This document shows, in pieces, positions 17,578-26,396 of a DNA stretch of 64,000 nucleotides. Origin of the DNA: JAXHUM01 sp034189325 (lineage in GTDB: Bacteria; Desulfobacterota; DSM-4660; Desulfatiglandales; Desulfatiglandaceae); assembly GCA_034189325.1 (NCBI GenBank), contig JAXHUM010000062.1, positions 67,880-131,879 on the forward strand, in the 5' to 3' direction. The translations under genes were made by a program, and so were the position numbers. A model generated the notes under the pieces. It did no database searches, had not been told where the DNA came from, and saw only the letters and a list, made by a program, of their open reading frames with translations. Numbering within the stretch: the first letter of the stretch is position 1; every line of letters begins with the position of its first letter.

Positions 17578-18966
17578 ATGATGGATGTGAGACAACATCG
17601 TTTAAGAAGAAAAAGGGGAGAAATAAAAAACCGGAAAATCTTTTTCATACTGCCTGCAATGATAACGCTTCTCTTCGGATTGCTAAGCTGCGGAGGAGAA
17701 AGGCAAGAGGCAGCGGAGGGAGAAAAAGGCAAATTCTTCACCATTTATTTCTCTGCAGATCTCAGTCGCGCCCTCGGCTTTCTCAACGCCCCGCGCGCAG
17801 TAACTATGTCGGACACCATTGATTTTATCAATCAGAAATTCGGAGGCCTTGCCGATTCAACCGGGGAAATAAGAAAGTTTCGGCTCGAATGGTACGATGA
17901 TCAGTATGACTATTCCCTCGCTCTACCCAATATTGAACGGTGGGCAAAGAGAAAAAACTTCATCTACTTCGCCTCATGCATCTTGCCCTCCATGATTCGA
18001 GAACGAATGGCGGAACTTGAAGTTGTTCAAAAGAATTGCGGGGTGAACGAGCCGCTGCTCTATCCTCCCGGCTGGATCTTTGGCTCTGAGCCCTTACGAG
18101 CCGGTGATGTTGTCACAATGACCAAGTGGGTCTGCGATAACTGGGATTATAAAAAGATGGGGCGCCCGCCTCGAATCGTCCTGAGCAGTTATGATGTGGC
18201 ATCAGGCCGTTATGCCATCCGTGATTACATCCAGAACTGGATCAAGGATAACTTGGATTGTGAAATTGTGGATGTGGGTTTTACACCCCTCATAACGGTT
18301 GACCCCGGCACATATTTGGCTCGCTGGAAGGCCAAGAAAGCCGACTGGATCATCGGGCACCATATCGCCACTTCGCATGGCCCAATGGTCAAGGAGAATC
18401 ATACAGGGGGATATGGATTCAAGTTTGCTTCGACTGATGCAGCGTTAGAGCAGCAGGCAATAAATAAGATTGCCGGTGGAGGGGAGGCCTGCAACGGCAC
18501 GTGGTTTTCGGCCGGACCTTTTGTCTTCCTCGAGCAGGTCGCGAAAGACAAGCCAAACAGTATTACGGCAGAGCTGTATCGCTTTATTCTAGAAAGACGG
18601 GGGGAAGCGGTGCACATGCAGCAGATCGGTTTTGCTATTGGTTGTGCGGACGTCCTATTTATCTATGAAGCCCTGAAAGAAATCTTTGCCGCCAATAAGG
18701 ACATCACCTGGGAAAATCTACACTCGCGTCACATTGTCAAGCATATCAACGATAATTGGTCCGATAAGAACCTTTGGGACCTGGGCCGAGTCAACTACAG
18801 CTCAACGCGCCGTGATCCAAAGTATATTCGCATGATTAGTGTTGTTAATGGTAAGCCTGTCTTCAGCAAGGAGTGGATCGAAGTAATTGACATGTTAGAG
18901 CCGAAGTTCAAGACCCCTCCCTTTGCAATGCCGACCACACCCCCTGTGCCTAAGAAGGCCTCGTAA
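17578..18966 (+). CDS. Liv-type substrate-binding lipoprotein, paralogue 3
   Basis: 462 residues from the ATG at 17578 (AAGGAGGG 3-10 bases ahead; a second ATG follows immediately at 17581). Basic start, hydrophobic stretch, then LLFGLLSCGGER as lipobox. Nearly the same protein as paralogue 2 through FFTIYFSADLSRALGF, YPPGWIFGSEPLRAGDV and IGHHIATSHGPMVKE, ending FAMPTTPPVPKKAS. Differences cluster in the central part after residue 240, where ligand choice could change. It is placed after LivF, so the transporter genes are framed by binding proteins on both sides. The hairpin at 18980-19012 follows its stop by 13 bp. Confidence 0.88.
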   Translation: MMDVRQHRLRRKRGEIKNRKIFFILPAMITLLFGLLSCGGERQEAAEGEKGKFFTIYFSADLSRALGFLNAPRAVTMSDTIDFINQKFGGLADSTGEIRKFRLEWYDDQYDYSLALPNIERWAKRKNFIYFASCILPSMIRERMAELEVVQKNCGVNEPLLYPPGWIFGSEPLRAGDVVTMTKWVCDNWDYKKMGRPPRIVLSSYDVASGRYAIRDYIQNWIKDNLDCEIVDVGFTPLITVDPGTYLARWKAKKADWIIGHHIATSHGPMVKENHTGGYGFKFASTDAALEQQAINKIAGGGEACNGTWFSAGPFVFLEQVAKDKPNSITAELYRFILERRGEAVHMQQIGFAIGCADVLFIYEALKEIFAANKDITWENLHSRHIVKHINDNWSDKNLWDLGRVNYSSTRRDPKYIRMISVVNGKPVFSKEWIEVIDMLEPKFKTPPFAMPTTPPVPKKAS

Positions 18967-18979
18967 GGCTCCGAAACAA

Positions 18980-19012
18980 GAGGCGCTGTCTCTCCTACCT
19001 AGACGGCGCCTC
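18980..19012 (+). terminator. Strong hairpin at the end of the Liv locus
   Basis: A 12-bp stem, GAGGCGCTGTCT / AGACGGCGCCTC, with one G-U pair and a 9-base loop starts 13 bp after the last stop codon. It is followed by AAAAACGTTTG rather than a U run, so it may act as a weak intrinsic terminator or as an RNA 3'-end stabiliser. Confidence 0.5.
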
Positions 19013-19315
19013 AAAAACGTTTGACCTCAAGAGATCTGGTATCCCGGTGCCTGGTTTTCACACGCCTTTCAGAAGCAAAATACCTTTTCAGAGAGCCGGC
19101 TCCGTCTCTCCTCACAAACGACCCTTAAAGAATCACTGACAGATCAGCTGAAAAAAAGAGCCGTCGCATAATCCAGGAATACTATCCTAAAGACCTGAAT
19201 TCTCTCCAGGCTTTCGTTCATGTGAAAGCTGAAAATCCCCTTTACAACAATGTAACAATATGTTACAGGACGTTTCGTAGGTTAGGTAATCTAATCATTT
19301 AACAGGCAAAATATT
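19013..19315. other. Intergenic region with operator-like palindrome
   Basis: Roughly 300 bp between the Liv-locus hairpin and the small zinc-ribbon gene. The only structure I see is the palindrome at 19251-19267, listed separately. Confidence 0.4.
19251..19267. promoter_or_regulatory. Palindrome TGTAACA-ATA-TGTTACA
   Basis: A perfect 7-bp inverted repeat with a 3-base spacer, centred about 57 bp before the GTG of the zinc-ribbon gene, a typical operator position. It shares half-sites with 12198-12215, but the spacing differs. Confidence 0.45.
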
Positions 19316-19621
19316 GTGTCAGGAAAAGTTATTCGTGTCCGTGAAGAGGCCTATGCCCGATTGATGGAAGTCAGCAAGGCCTACGGCTTGACCCTACCGC
19401 AGGCTGCCAATCTTCTCATCTTGGGCAGTGTGGGCCCGAGAGGAAATGGAAAAAAGACCGAGGAGGCTGTTCCCTACAAGGGCCCTGGTATTCCCCAGAC
19501 AGAGCGGCTCAAATGCCCGCAGTGCAGCGAAGATCTTGGACTCATCAGCAGCGGCCCCGGACTCTACATGTTGCATTGCCCGAAATGCTCTAAAGCAACT
19601 CAATGTGAAGGGCGCACCTAG
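19316..19621 (+). CDS. Small protein with N-terminal helix-rich segment and C-terminal zinc ribbon
   Basis: 101 residues from a GTG. The N-terminal 40 residues (VIRVREEAYARLMEVSKAYG, then LPQAANLLI) resemble the helix-rich half of small ribbon-helix-helix or antitoxin-like DNA-binding proteins. The C-terminal part has two CxxC knuckles, CPQCSEDLGL and CPKCSKATQC, spaced as in a zinc ribbon. There is no signal peptide. It could be a transcriptional regulator acting at the palindrome just upstream, but that is inference. No neighbouring gene on the same strand is close enough to be a clear operon partner. Confidence 0.6.
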   Translation: MSGKVIRVREEAYARLMEVSKAYGLTLPQAANLLILGSVGPRGNGKKTEEAVPYKGPGIPQTERLKCPQCSEDLGLISSGPGLYMLHCPKCSKATQCEGRT

Positions 19622-20126
19622 TCTCCCTCCAAACGAGCAAAACAGATCCTCAGGTGAGAAAGTCTATGTAGATGCATCGGGAGGGCATGAGGAATAGAGC
19701 ATTCGGCTTAACCATGATAATCGCATGTCTTATTCATCAACCTTCAGGCTGTCATTAGCTTTACCGATACTCATATACAGAGATCTATATGGTCTGGAGA
19801 ATGCCGCTGATTCCAAGACTGTTGCACCCATCTATCATTACTCTTCATACGGGTTTTAAAGGCCCAGGGTTATTTCTTCAGGCGTCCAAAACCCAGTCCT
19901 GTTTAACATTACAATAAAAGGAAGGAGGTGATTTTGGAAAAGCGGCTGTAGTAATGAAGGTGCCCATAGGTGTCGGGGTAGGCCGAACCTGAACTTGAGA
20001 ACAGGTCCCATATGTTCTCTTCATTGATGCTCGGTTTAAAAGATAATTCTAGCCAGGCAAGTACTCATATATTCAGAGGATTGAACATCAAGCCACACCC
20101 TGATATTGGATAAGGAGGAAAAAGCA
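19622..20126. other. Stretch without a recognised gene
   Basis: About 500 bp, compositionally ordinary. A good ribosome-site-like GGAAGGAGGTGAT at 19920-19932 is followed only by a few codons before a stop, so I do not call a gene. No hairpin or known RNA pattern seen. Confidence 0.35.
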
Positions 20127-20576
20127 ATGAAGATAATAGGAGGAATACTCGTAATCCTGGCTCTGTGCACGATTTTCATACCCCAGTTTTACACATGCCA
20201 GTATCACGGCAAGGCAATTCATTGCACAAAACCTAACCTCACGATCCCAATGAAGTGCCTTTATTCGGCAAGGGCTGAGATTGCCATGGGCGTCATATTG
20301 ACCTTTGTCGGAGGGTTTCTTTTCTTTAGTAGACAACGGGAGACGAGAAGGGTGCTCTCTGCAATAGGCGTTCTTTTGGGCATATTTATCCTTCTTCTTG
20401 TTGTCGGGAAGGGATTTCCCGCGCCCCTTATCGGAGTCTGTATGAAACCCGACATGCCCTGTGTCACTGTCATGCAGTCTGCCTGCTACGCCATAGGCAT
20501 CATCACCATAGTCACCAGTCTGGTAGCCCTGGTCCTAAATTTTCTGCCTGAAAAGTGGATGCCGCCGAAGGAATGA
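20127..20576 (+). CDS. DUF4418-like four-helix membrane protein
   Basis: 149 residues from the ATG at 20127, which has AAGGAGG 9 bases ahead; an earlier in-frame start at 20106 lacks such a site. Four hydrophobic segments. Conserved-looking cysteine segments lie on the outside loops: FYTCQYHGKAIHCTK after helix 1 and VCMKPDMPCVTVMQSACY between helices 3 and 4. Length and pattern fit DUF4418 proteins, which are often encoded beside FtsX/MacB-like ABC transporters in anaerobes; their function is unknown. The transporter genes start 460 bp downstream on the same strand. The external cysteines suggest metal or redox chemistry. Confidence 0.75.
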   Translation: MKIIGGILVILALCTIFIPQFYTCQYHGKAIHCTKPNLTIPMKCLYSARAEIAMGVILTFVGGFLFFSRQRETRRVLSAIGVLLGIFILLLVVGKGFPAPLIGVCMKPDMPCVTVMQSACYAIGIITIVTSLVALVLNFLPEKWMPPKE

Positions 20577-21040
20577 AGTGAGTCCCGTTTAGGTCTTTTT
20601 TGGTTCCTTTCCCGACACCTCCGACTGCAAAAGAAACGAATGAATCTCTTTTCAAGGGCATTGATTGGTGATGTCACTTTGCTACGTTTTTGCCTCGGAC
20701 AGCAGTCTTTTGTGAGTTCCCAAAAATGGCTTGTCGTGATATTTTCTTGATATTAACAACAACCTTGTGCTAAATTTAAAAAATTGGATCATTAGAGAAC
20801 CCTACCAAACAAATGCCAAGACCCGATAGTTGTATCAAAACACACAAACCTTAAAACCTTCATTCTCGTTATGCGCTTTGGGATTTATGACCCTAATAAG
20901 AGCAAGATGAAACAGGTTGTGTGCACCCTACATGTCTCCTATTCCGACTGTTGAAGAACCGTTTGTGAGCGAACGTCTTTTTCTTAAAAGGTTTTCATAG
21001 ACAGCTCCCAGTTAGGTTCGCTCAAACGTCTGGGTCGCTT
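20577..21040. other. Intergenic region before the FtsX-type transporter
   Basis: AT-rich, no gene found. It may hold the promoter for the permease-permease-ATPase operon. I see no convincing box or palindrome. Confidence 0.35.
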
Positions 21041-22240
21041 ATGAGTTTTATTTATCTCATTGTACAAAACATCATGGGCCGGCGTTTCAGGAGTGCTCTG
21101 ATTTCTCTGTTCATTATGGTCCTGGCTGGCTTCTTACTCTCCATTACGCTCTTGGCCAAGAGTATGGAGCACAGCTTGAAGGTGGGAACCGAGAGGTTGG
21201 GAGCCGATATTGTAGTCGTGCCTAAAGGAAAACAACTCGAGGCCCAAACGGCAATCCTCATAGGTGAGCCGGTCACAGGGGCATGGATGCCGGAAGAGAA
21301 CCTCGAAAGGATAAGTCGGATGGAAGGTGTTGACAAGACCAGCCCCCAGCTTTATCTCCAAACCCTGACAGGGGCTGCGTGCTGCTCGGCTTGGACAATG
21401 TTCTTACTCGTGTTCGATCCTGAGACCGATTTTATCATCATGCCTTGGCTCAGAAAAGAGCTGGATAAACCCCTGGGCAAGTTTGATATCATTGGCGGTG
21501 ACTGGATAATCGTCCCGGAAGAGACCGGGGAAATCAGGGTCTTCGGCACGGAGCTTAACCTGGCAGGCAAGCTTGAGCCAACGGGGATGGGACTGGACAA
21601 GACCATGTTTTTAACTATGGAAACGGCCAAGGCTATTGCTAAGGCATCTGTTAACCTTGCTGCCAAGCCCCTGAAGATCCCTGAAGGCCAGATCTCAGCT
21701 GTCCAGGTCAAGGTGAAGGAGGGCTATTCCATCGAAGAGGTGGCGAATTCCATAATGTCGGAGGTCCCCGGGACATATTGCATTGCCAGTATCGAACTCA
21801 GTCGGCTTGTCCATAGGCAGACAGCCGGTCTGTTTCGTGCCCTCTTCATGGGACTGGGCATCATCTGGGGCCTGGCTGTGCTGCTTACCAGCTTGCTCTT
21901 CTCCATTATGGTGGGGGAGCGGCGCCGAGAGATCGGGATGCTTCGAGCGGTCGGGGCCAGCCGTAACTTCATCTTGAAGCTGTTCCTCACTGAAAGCGCC
22001 ATACTGGGATTGGGGGGCGGTATTGTGGGGATCGCCCTCTCAGTGCTTTTAATTTACCTTTTCCGGGTTCTGCTGATGTTGACCACGGAAGCGCCCCTCC
22101 TGATCCCGCCCCTGTTCAGCATTTTGGGATTTATGATGGCGTGTCTCGTCATTGCCCTGGTCATGGCCCTGCCCGCCCTTCTCTATCCAGCGATGAGGGC
22201 CGGCCGTATCGACCCGGTGGAGGCCATGCGGGAGGTATAA
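21041..22240 (+). CDS. FtsX/MacB-type ABC transporter permease 1
   Basis: 399 residues with the four-helix FtsX plan: one N-terminal helix (ALISLFIMVLAGFLLSITLL), a periplasmic domain of about 220 residues (HSLKVGTERLGADIVVVPKG onwards), then three C-terminal helices with the GERRREIGMLRAVGASRNFI loop near residue 290 and a C-terminal RIDPVEAMREV. The periplasmic part contains adjacent cysteines (GAACCSAW). Such systems usually export or sense envelope substrates rather than import. It is followed within 4 bp by a paralogue and then by the ATPase, so the transporter is likely a heterodimer. Confidence 0.88.
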   Translation: MSFIYLIVQNIMGRRFRSALISLFIMVLAGFLLSITLLAKSMEHSLKVGTERLGADIVVVPKGKQLEAQTAILIGEPVTGAWMPEENLERISRMEGVDKTSPQLYLQTLTGAACCSAWTMFLLVFDPETDFIIMPWLRKELDKPLGKFDIIGGDWIIVPEETGEIRVFGTELNLAGKLEPTGMGLDKTMFLTMETAKAIAKASVNLAAKPLKIPEGQISAVQVKVKEGYSIEEVANSIMSEVPGTYCIASIELSRLVHRQTAGLFRALFMGLGIIWGLAVLLTSLLFSIMVGERRREIGMLRAVGASRNFILKLFLTESAILGLGGGIVGIALSVLLIYLFRVLLMLTTEAPLLIPPLFSILGFMMACLVIALVMALPALLYPAMRAGRIDPVEAMREV

Positions 22241-22244
22241 CCGA

Positions 22245-23441
22245 TTGTCCCTTCTTTACCTGGTGATGCAAGGTATCCGAGGCAGACGGTTCCGTAGCAG
22301 CCTCATTTGCCTATTTATTACGGTTCTCACCGGTTTCCTTATGATTACCACCTTAATGATCCGGGGGGTAGAAAGTAGCCTACGAAAGGGCATGGAAAAG
22401 CTGGGGGCCGACATTGTCATGGTTCCTTACGCATTCGGTCAAGAAGCTCAGACAGCCGTGCTGGCGGGCAGGCCGGTTGTCAAGAGCCTGATACCTGCCA
22501 TGCAGGTGGATACGGCAAAAAAAATGAAGGAGGTGGACAAGGTCAGTCCCCAACTCTATCTTGGCTCAGTTACAGGCTCGCCTTACTGTACTGCCGGGCC
22601 GATGTATGTCTTTGCCTTTGAACCTGACACGGACTTTACTGTCCTGCCATGGCTGCGGGGGAAACTCAGAGCCCCTTTGGGCGAGGATGAAGCAATAGGA
22701 GGGACGCTCGTTTCCTTACCTTCAGATGCCTCCGGTATTGAGCTTGGAGGCCGGAAACTAAAACTACGGGGCAGCCTTGAATCTACTGGCATATGGCTCG
22801 ACCAGGCCCTCTTTGTCACTTTTGAGACCGGCTTCATGCTTGTAGAAGACTCGGGACTCAAGTCGATCATACCCCTGGGAAAGGCGAGGGATTTTGTGAG
22901 CACAATCTCCATTAAATTAAAGCGGGGCTATTCCATTGACACGACGGCGACCAAGGCCATGATGGCCACAGGGGCCTGGCCCGTTCGTAGTCCCACCTTG
23001 CCGCGTCTCCTTGAGTCACAAAGGGCCGGACTGATTCAAAGCCTTTTGGTCGCCTTAGGAGTCATCTGGGGATTGGCAGTGGTGTTGTCCGGTCTCGTCT
23101 TTTCCCTTATCGTAGGGGAGCGACGACGTGAAATCGGAATGCTCCGGGCGGTGGGGGCCAGTCGCAACTTTATTTTCAGGCTTTTTCTCACCGAGAGCGC
23201 TCTCCTTGCAGCTGTCGGGGGCGTGGCCGGGATCGTTGTCAGTCTTCTCTTTATCTATCTCCTGCAATCTTGGCTTATTGCGACTTTGGAATTACCCTTT
23301 TTGTTCCCGGCGTTACCGAGGCTTATCGGGTTCATGATCGGCTGTCTGGTCATAGCCCTTGCCCTTGCCCTGCCGGCCCTTCTCTATCCAGCTGTTAAGG
23401 CCAGTCGCCTCGACCCCTCAGTGGCTATGCGGGAGGTATAG
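22245..23441 (+). CDS. FtsX/MacB-type ABC transporter permease 2
   Basis: 398 residues. The start is a TTG at 22245, with GGAGGT inside the end of the previous gene about 9 bases ahead. It parallels permease 1 along its length: RRFRSSLICLFITVLTGFLM, SLRKGMEKLGADIVMVPYAF, a periplasmic segment with GSPYCTAGP where permease 1 has GAACCSAW, the GERRREIGMLRAVGASRNFIF loop and the closing RLDPSVAMREV. The two genes are tandem duplicates that have diverged in the periplasmic domain. Predicted second half of the membrane channel. Confidence 0.88.
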   Translation: MSLLYLVMQGIRGRRFRSSLICLFITVLTGFLMITTLMIRGVESSLRKGMEKLGADIVMVPYAFGQEAQTAVLAGRPVVKSLIPAMQVDTAKKMKEVDKVSPQLYLGSVTGSPYCTAGPMYVFAFEPDTDFTVLPWLRGKLRAPLGEDEAIGGTLVSLPSDASGIELGGRKLKLRGSLESTGIWLDQALFVTFETGFMLVEDSGLKSIIPLGKARDFVSTISIKLKRGYSIDTTATKAMMATGAWPVRSPTLPRLLESQRAGLIQSLLVALGVIWGLAVVLSGLVFSLIVGERRREIGMLRAVGASRNFIFRLFLTESALLAAVGGVAGIVVSLLFIYLLQSWLIATLELPFLFPALPRLIGFMIGCLVIALALALPALLYPAVKASRLDPSVAMREV

Positions 23442-23445
23442 CATC

Positions 23446-24114
23446 ATGATTGAGTTGTCACAGGTAAGGAAGATCTACAAACAGAAAAAACGAGTCCCGG
23501 TCACTGCTGTGGCCGAGCTGAATCTAATGATTTCTCCCGGAGAGTTTCTGGTGATCACGGGACGGTCAGGCTGTGGAAAGACAACGGTGCTGAACATCAT
23601 CGCCGGGCTGGCCAGGCCTACCTCTGGGAGCCTCCTGATTGATGGCACGGACGTTTGGACCATGGACGACAAAGAGATCTCCACGCTTCGCAATGAGAAA
23701 ATGGGATTTATGTTTCAGGTCCCCAGCCTCATTCCGACCTTGACCGTCCTTGATAATGTGGTGGTGCCTACTATGTTCACCCGCAATGAGAATCAAGGGG
23801 ATGTCTATGAGCGCGCGGCAGAGGCCCTGGAATCGGTGGGTCTCTCTCACAGGCTTGAAGCCTACCCGCGATATCTTTCAGCCGGAGAGGAAAAAAGGGT
23901 GGTCATCGCTCGTTCTATCATAAACCGTCCCCCCATCCTTCTTGCTGACGAGCCGACAGCCAATCTGGATGAACTCACCGAAAGGGACATCATGGCGCTG
24001 ATTGAGAAAATACATGGTGAAGGTACAACCATTATCTTGGTCACCCACCATCCCAGCCTTATCGGTTATGGGACAAGACATCTCACCATGGCCGACGGCA
24101 GACTTGTCTTATGA
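23446..24114 (+). CDS. ABC transporter ATPase of the LolD/MacB type
   Basis: 222 residues from the ATG at 23446; GGGAGGT lies 9 bases ahead, and the frame upstream of it overlaps the permease. Walker A GRSGCGKTT near residue 43, Q-loop MGFMFQVPSLIPTLTV (the usual Gln retained), a signature altered from LSGGE to LSAGEEKRVVIARSI, Walker B ILLADEPTANLDE, and switch histidine VTHHPSLI. It powers the two permeases directly upstream. The LSAGE change is mild and should not abolish activity. Confidence 0.9.
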   Translation: MIELSQVRKIYKQKKRVPVTAVAELNLMISPGEFLVITGRSGCGKTTVLNIIAGLARPTSGSLLIDGTDVWTMDDKEISTLRNEKMGFMFQVPSLIPTLTVLDNVVVPTMFTRNENQGDVYERAAEALESVGLSHRLEAYPRYLSAGEEKRVVIARSIINRPPILLADEPTANLDELTERDIMALIEKIHGEGTTIILVTHHPSLIGYGTRHLTMADGRLVL

Positions 24115-24464
24115 AGTGACGCGATCCGATGCCTGTCAAGCCAAAATGGCTACCCGTTGCGTGAGTCCTTTCCGGGCCTGCCATTTGCCATTAGAGCAAA
24201 GCACCTTTACAAAAGGAAAATAAGACGATTGTTGTGGTGAATGCCCGGGACGATAAGAGGATCGCAGGATCGTGGATCTGAATACTGAGACGAGGCCGTC
24301 GTTATAGGTGGAAACATCATTACAAAAAGAGACCTTGAGTCGATAGATATATTTGCCGTGGCCATAACAAAAAAGGTGCTCCCTCCTGAAACCTTACAGG
24401 GATTTGGTGAGGATATCAATTGAGTGCTGCGAGATATGGGTCATTTTCTGAGGAGCGGAAAGAG
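24115..24464. other. Region with a possible gene remnant
   Basis: No intact gene. One frame near 24293-24423 reads VVIGGNIITKRDLESIDIFA and continues to a stop, with stop codons further upstream. It looks like the C-terminal end of a lost gene, but I do not recognise the family. Confidence 0.3.
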
Positions 24465-25496
24465 ATGAAAGCGGTCAAACTCCATTCTTGCACGGTATGG
24501 CAAGCTCTCTTAACCGCCTTTGTCGTGCTTTTTCTGACAATGGGAGCCTGTCGGGACAAGGTTGTACAGAAAGAACAGCGAGAGGTCTCCTTCGGCACCG
24601 GAGTCACGATTGATGAGGAATTGAGCGCATTATCGCGGGCGATAATCAGGGCAATCAACAACGGTGCTCCACACTTCAAGATGAGGTCTCATGAGAATCC
24701 AGGTGGTACTCCCGAGGTCCTGGAGTATCTTCATCGCTATGACATTTGCGGCCTATCTTTAGACGAGGCATCCCAGGCCTATCACGGCTTCTTTCAATGG
24801 AAAGGACAGCCTCATCCTCAACTGAGGTTGCTCAACATCATAGGTGTTCTCCCAATAAGCTTTGTCGCAGCGTCTGATAGTGATATCAAGTCGATCAGCG
24901 ACCTGGATGGAAAGCCCCTTGGGAGCGGCAACATTGGAAAAACAGGGTATTTCAAAGTGACGCAGCTTCTGAAAGCGTTGAACATCAGACCTCAGTGGAG
25001 ACATGGCCCCTGGAGGGCCCAGATCGACTTATATCATCAAGAGGCTCTTGATGTTTTTCTGCATCAAGGCGCTGTCGCCCCGATACTCTTGGAGTGTTCG
25101 CAGCACCGTCCCTTTCATATTCTTGGGCTATCCAATGTGGAATTATCCAGAGGCGGTCAATCTTATAGAGGAACCGGCCTTGTTTACCCACCGTGCTCTA
25201 TTCGTGAGGGGACATACCTGAACCAGTCGGAAAGCAGAGAGACCTTCGGCCTGATGCTCGGATACTTCACCCGCCAAGATGTCCCTGAGGAGGTGGGGTA
25301 CTGGATGGTAAAAGCAGCATGGGTAGATGTGTGGAACCTCTCGGCATCTTATAAGCCCCTGAAATTTCAGGTCCTTCGCTTTCCCAAGCTCACGCTGGAG
25401 CAGGGTCCCTTTCCCCTGCATCCAGGTGCCGTACGATTCTACCGAGAGATCAAGCTGGAGGTTCCGGATCGGCTCTTACCTCCGGAAATGCGTTAA
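24465..25496 (+). CDS. TAXI-family TRAP-type substrate-binding lipoprotein, no permease nearby
   Basis: 343 residues from the ATG at 24465 (GAGGAG about 9 bases ahead). The signal ends FLTMGAC, a lipobox. The mature start VSFGTGVTIDEELSALSRAI and the segments SFVAASDSDIKSISDLDGKP and GTGLVYPPCSIREGTYLNQS fit TAXI solute-binding proteins of TRAP transporters. TRAP systems need a DctQM-type membrane partner, and none is encoded here. It may use a permease elsewhere or serve as a sensor. It follows the export-type transporter on the same strand, but 350 bp away. Confidence 0.7.
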   Translation: MKAVKLHSCTVWQALLTAFVVLFLTMGACRDKVVQKEQREVSFGTGVTIDEELSALSRAIIRAINNGAPHFKMRSHENPGGTPEVLEYLHRYDICGLSLDEASQAYHGFFQWKGQPHPQLRLLNIIGVLPISFVAASDSDIKSISDLDGKPLGSGNIGKTGYFKVTQLLKALNIRPQWRHGPWRAQIDLYHQEALDVFLHQGAVAPILLECSQHRPFHILGLSNVELSRGGQSYRGTGLVYPPCSIREGTYLNQSESRETFGLMLGYFTRQDVPEEVGYWMVKAAWVDVWNLSASYKPLKFQVLRFPKLTLEQGPFPLHPGAVRFYREIKLEVPDRLLPPEMR

Positions 25497-25621
25497 GTAA
25501 AAGGATTCTCCCACTTATGCGGAACTGCTTGAGACTTATTGACAACATCTCTCCCCGTATTGCTGAACCCCTCATCCCAGAGACAGTGGGGTTGAAGGGT
25601 TCCCTCATCGAAAAGACCGGT

Positions 25622-26323
25622 TCAAGTCAGCTCAAACACTATGGTGATTTCCAGAGGGACCTCTCCTTTATAAAGCGTTGCGGGAGGTCTTGGGAAGGGA
25701 CATGCGTCTTTGAGGGCTTTGAGCGCCGCTTGATCCAATACCTCATGCCTGGACGACCTGAGCACCTTGACGGATTTCACATTTCCGTCAGATAAGATAG
25801 TAAAATGTATGGTCACTCTTCCTTCCCTATGCGTGACTCTGGCAACTTTGGGATACTTTTTGCGACTCTCTATTCTCATTCGTACCATCTCAAGATAGCT
25901 CCTATCAGTCATGACCTCGTCTTCAGCGTTGATCATGTTTTGGGGGTCCCACTCGGAGATGTGCACGCCGGGAACATCGGGAGCATCGGGCATACAGTCC
26001 TGCCCCACAAGGCTTTTCGGAAGATCGGCCTCAAAAGGAGAAAAGGTTGTCGGTTCAAAATGGAGGAGCTTCCTTGGACTGACCTTAAGCCTATAAGGAT
26101 CAATGGACGGCTTTGGCCTTCTAGGCCTAGGGCGGGGTCTCGGAATATCTCTTGTGAACGGCTTTGTTATGTCCTTCAGAGTTAATTCAATGCAGGTAAA
26201 TCTGTTTGATCGATAGAGATCGGTAAGATGCATGAATATAAAGAGATGAATCACAAGGGAGACCCCCACGAAACCAGTGATGAGACGCTTGGGCCTTCTT
26301 TTCTGTGTATTGTTCGGTTTCAT
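25622..26323 (-). CDS. tonB: TonB-type energy transducer
   Basis: 233 residues from the ATG at 26323; a TTG at 26374 is an alternative, and neither start has a strong ribosome site. Layout: basic start, one membrane helix (GFVGVSLVIHLFIFMHL), a Pro/Arg/Lys stretch (RDIPRPRPRPRRPKPSIDP), then a C-terminal TonB domain of about 85 residues (VTIHFTILSDGNVKSVKVL, VLDQAALKALKDACPFPRPP, EVPLEITIVFEL). It spans the periplasm and passes energy from ExbBD to an outer-membrane receptor. ExbD and ExbB precede it on the same strand, so the receptor at 30793 is the obvious partner. Confidence 0.9.
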   Translation of the reverse strand: MKPNNTQKRRPKRLITGFVGVSLVIHLFIFMHLTDLYRSNRFTCIELTLKDITKPFTRDIPRPRPRPRRPKPSIDPYRLKVSPRKLLHFEPTTFSPFEADLPKSLVGQDCMPDAPDVPGVHISEWDPQNMINAEDEVMTDRSYLEMVRMRIESRKKYPKVARVTHREGRVTIHFTILSDGNVKSVKVLRSSRHEVLDQAALKALKDACPFPRPPATLYKGEVPLEITIVFELT

Positions 26324-26396
26324 TGAATATATTGTCGGAGGTGTCCGCAAATGATGTTGATCAATTTGAAACAAACCGGATGGTTCATCTTATCTA

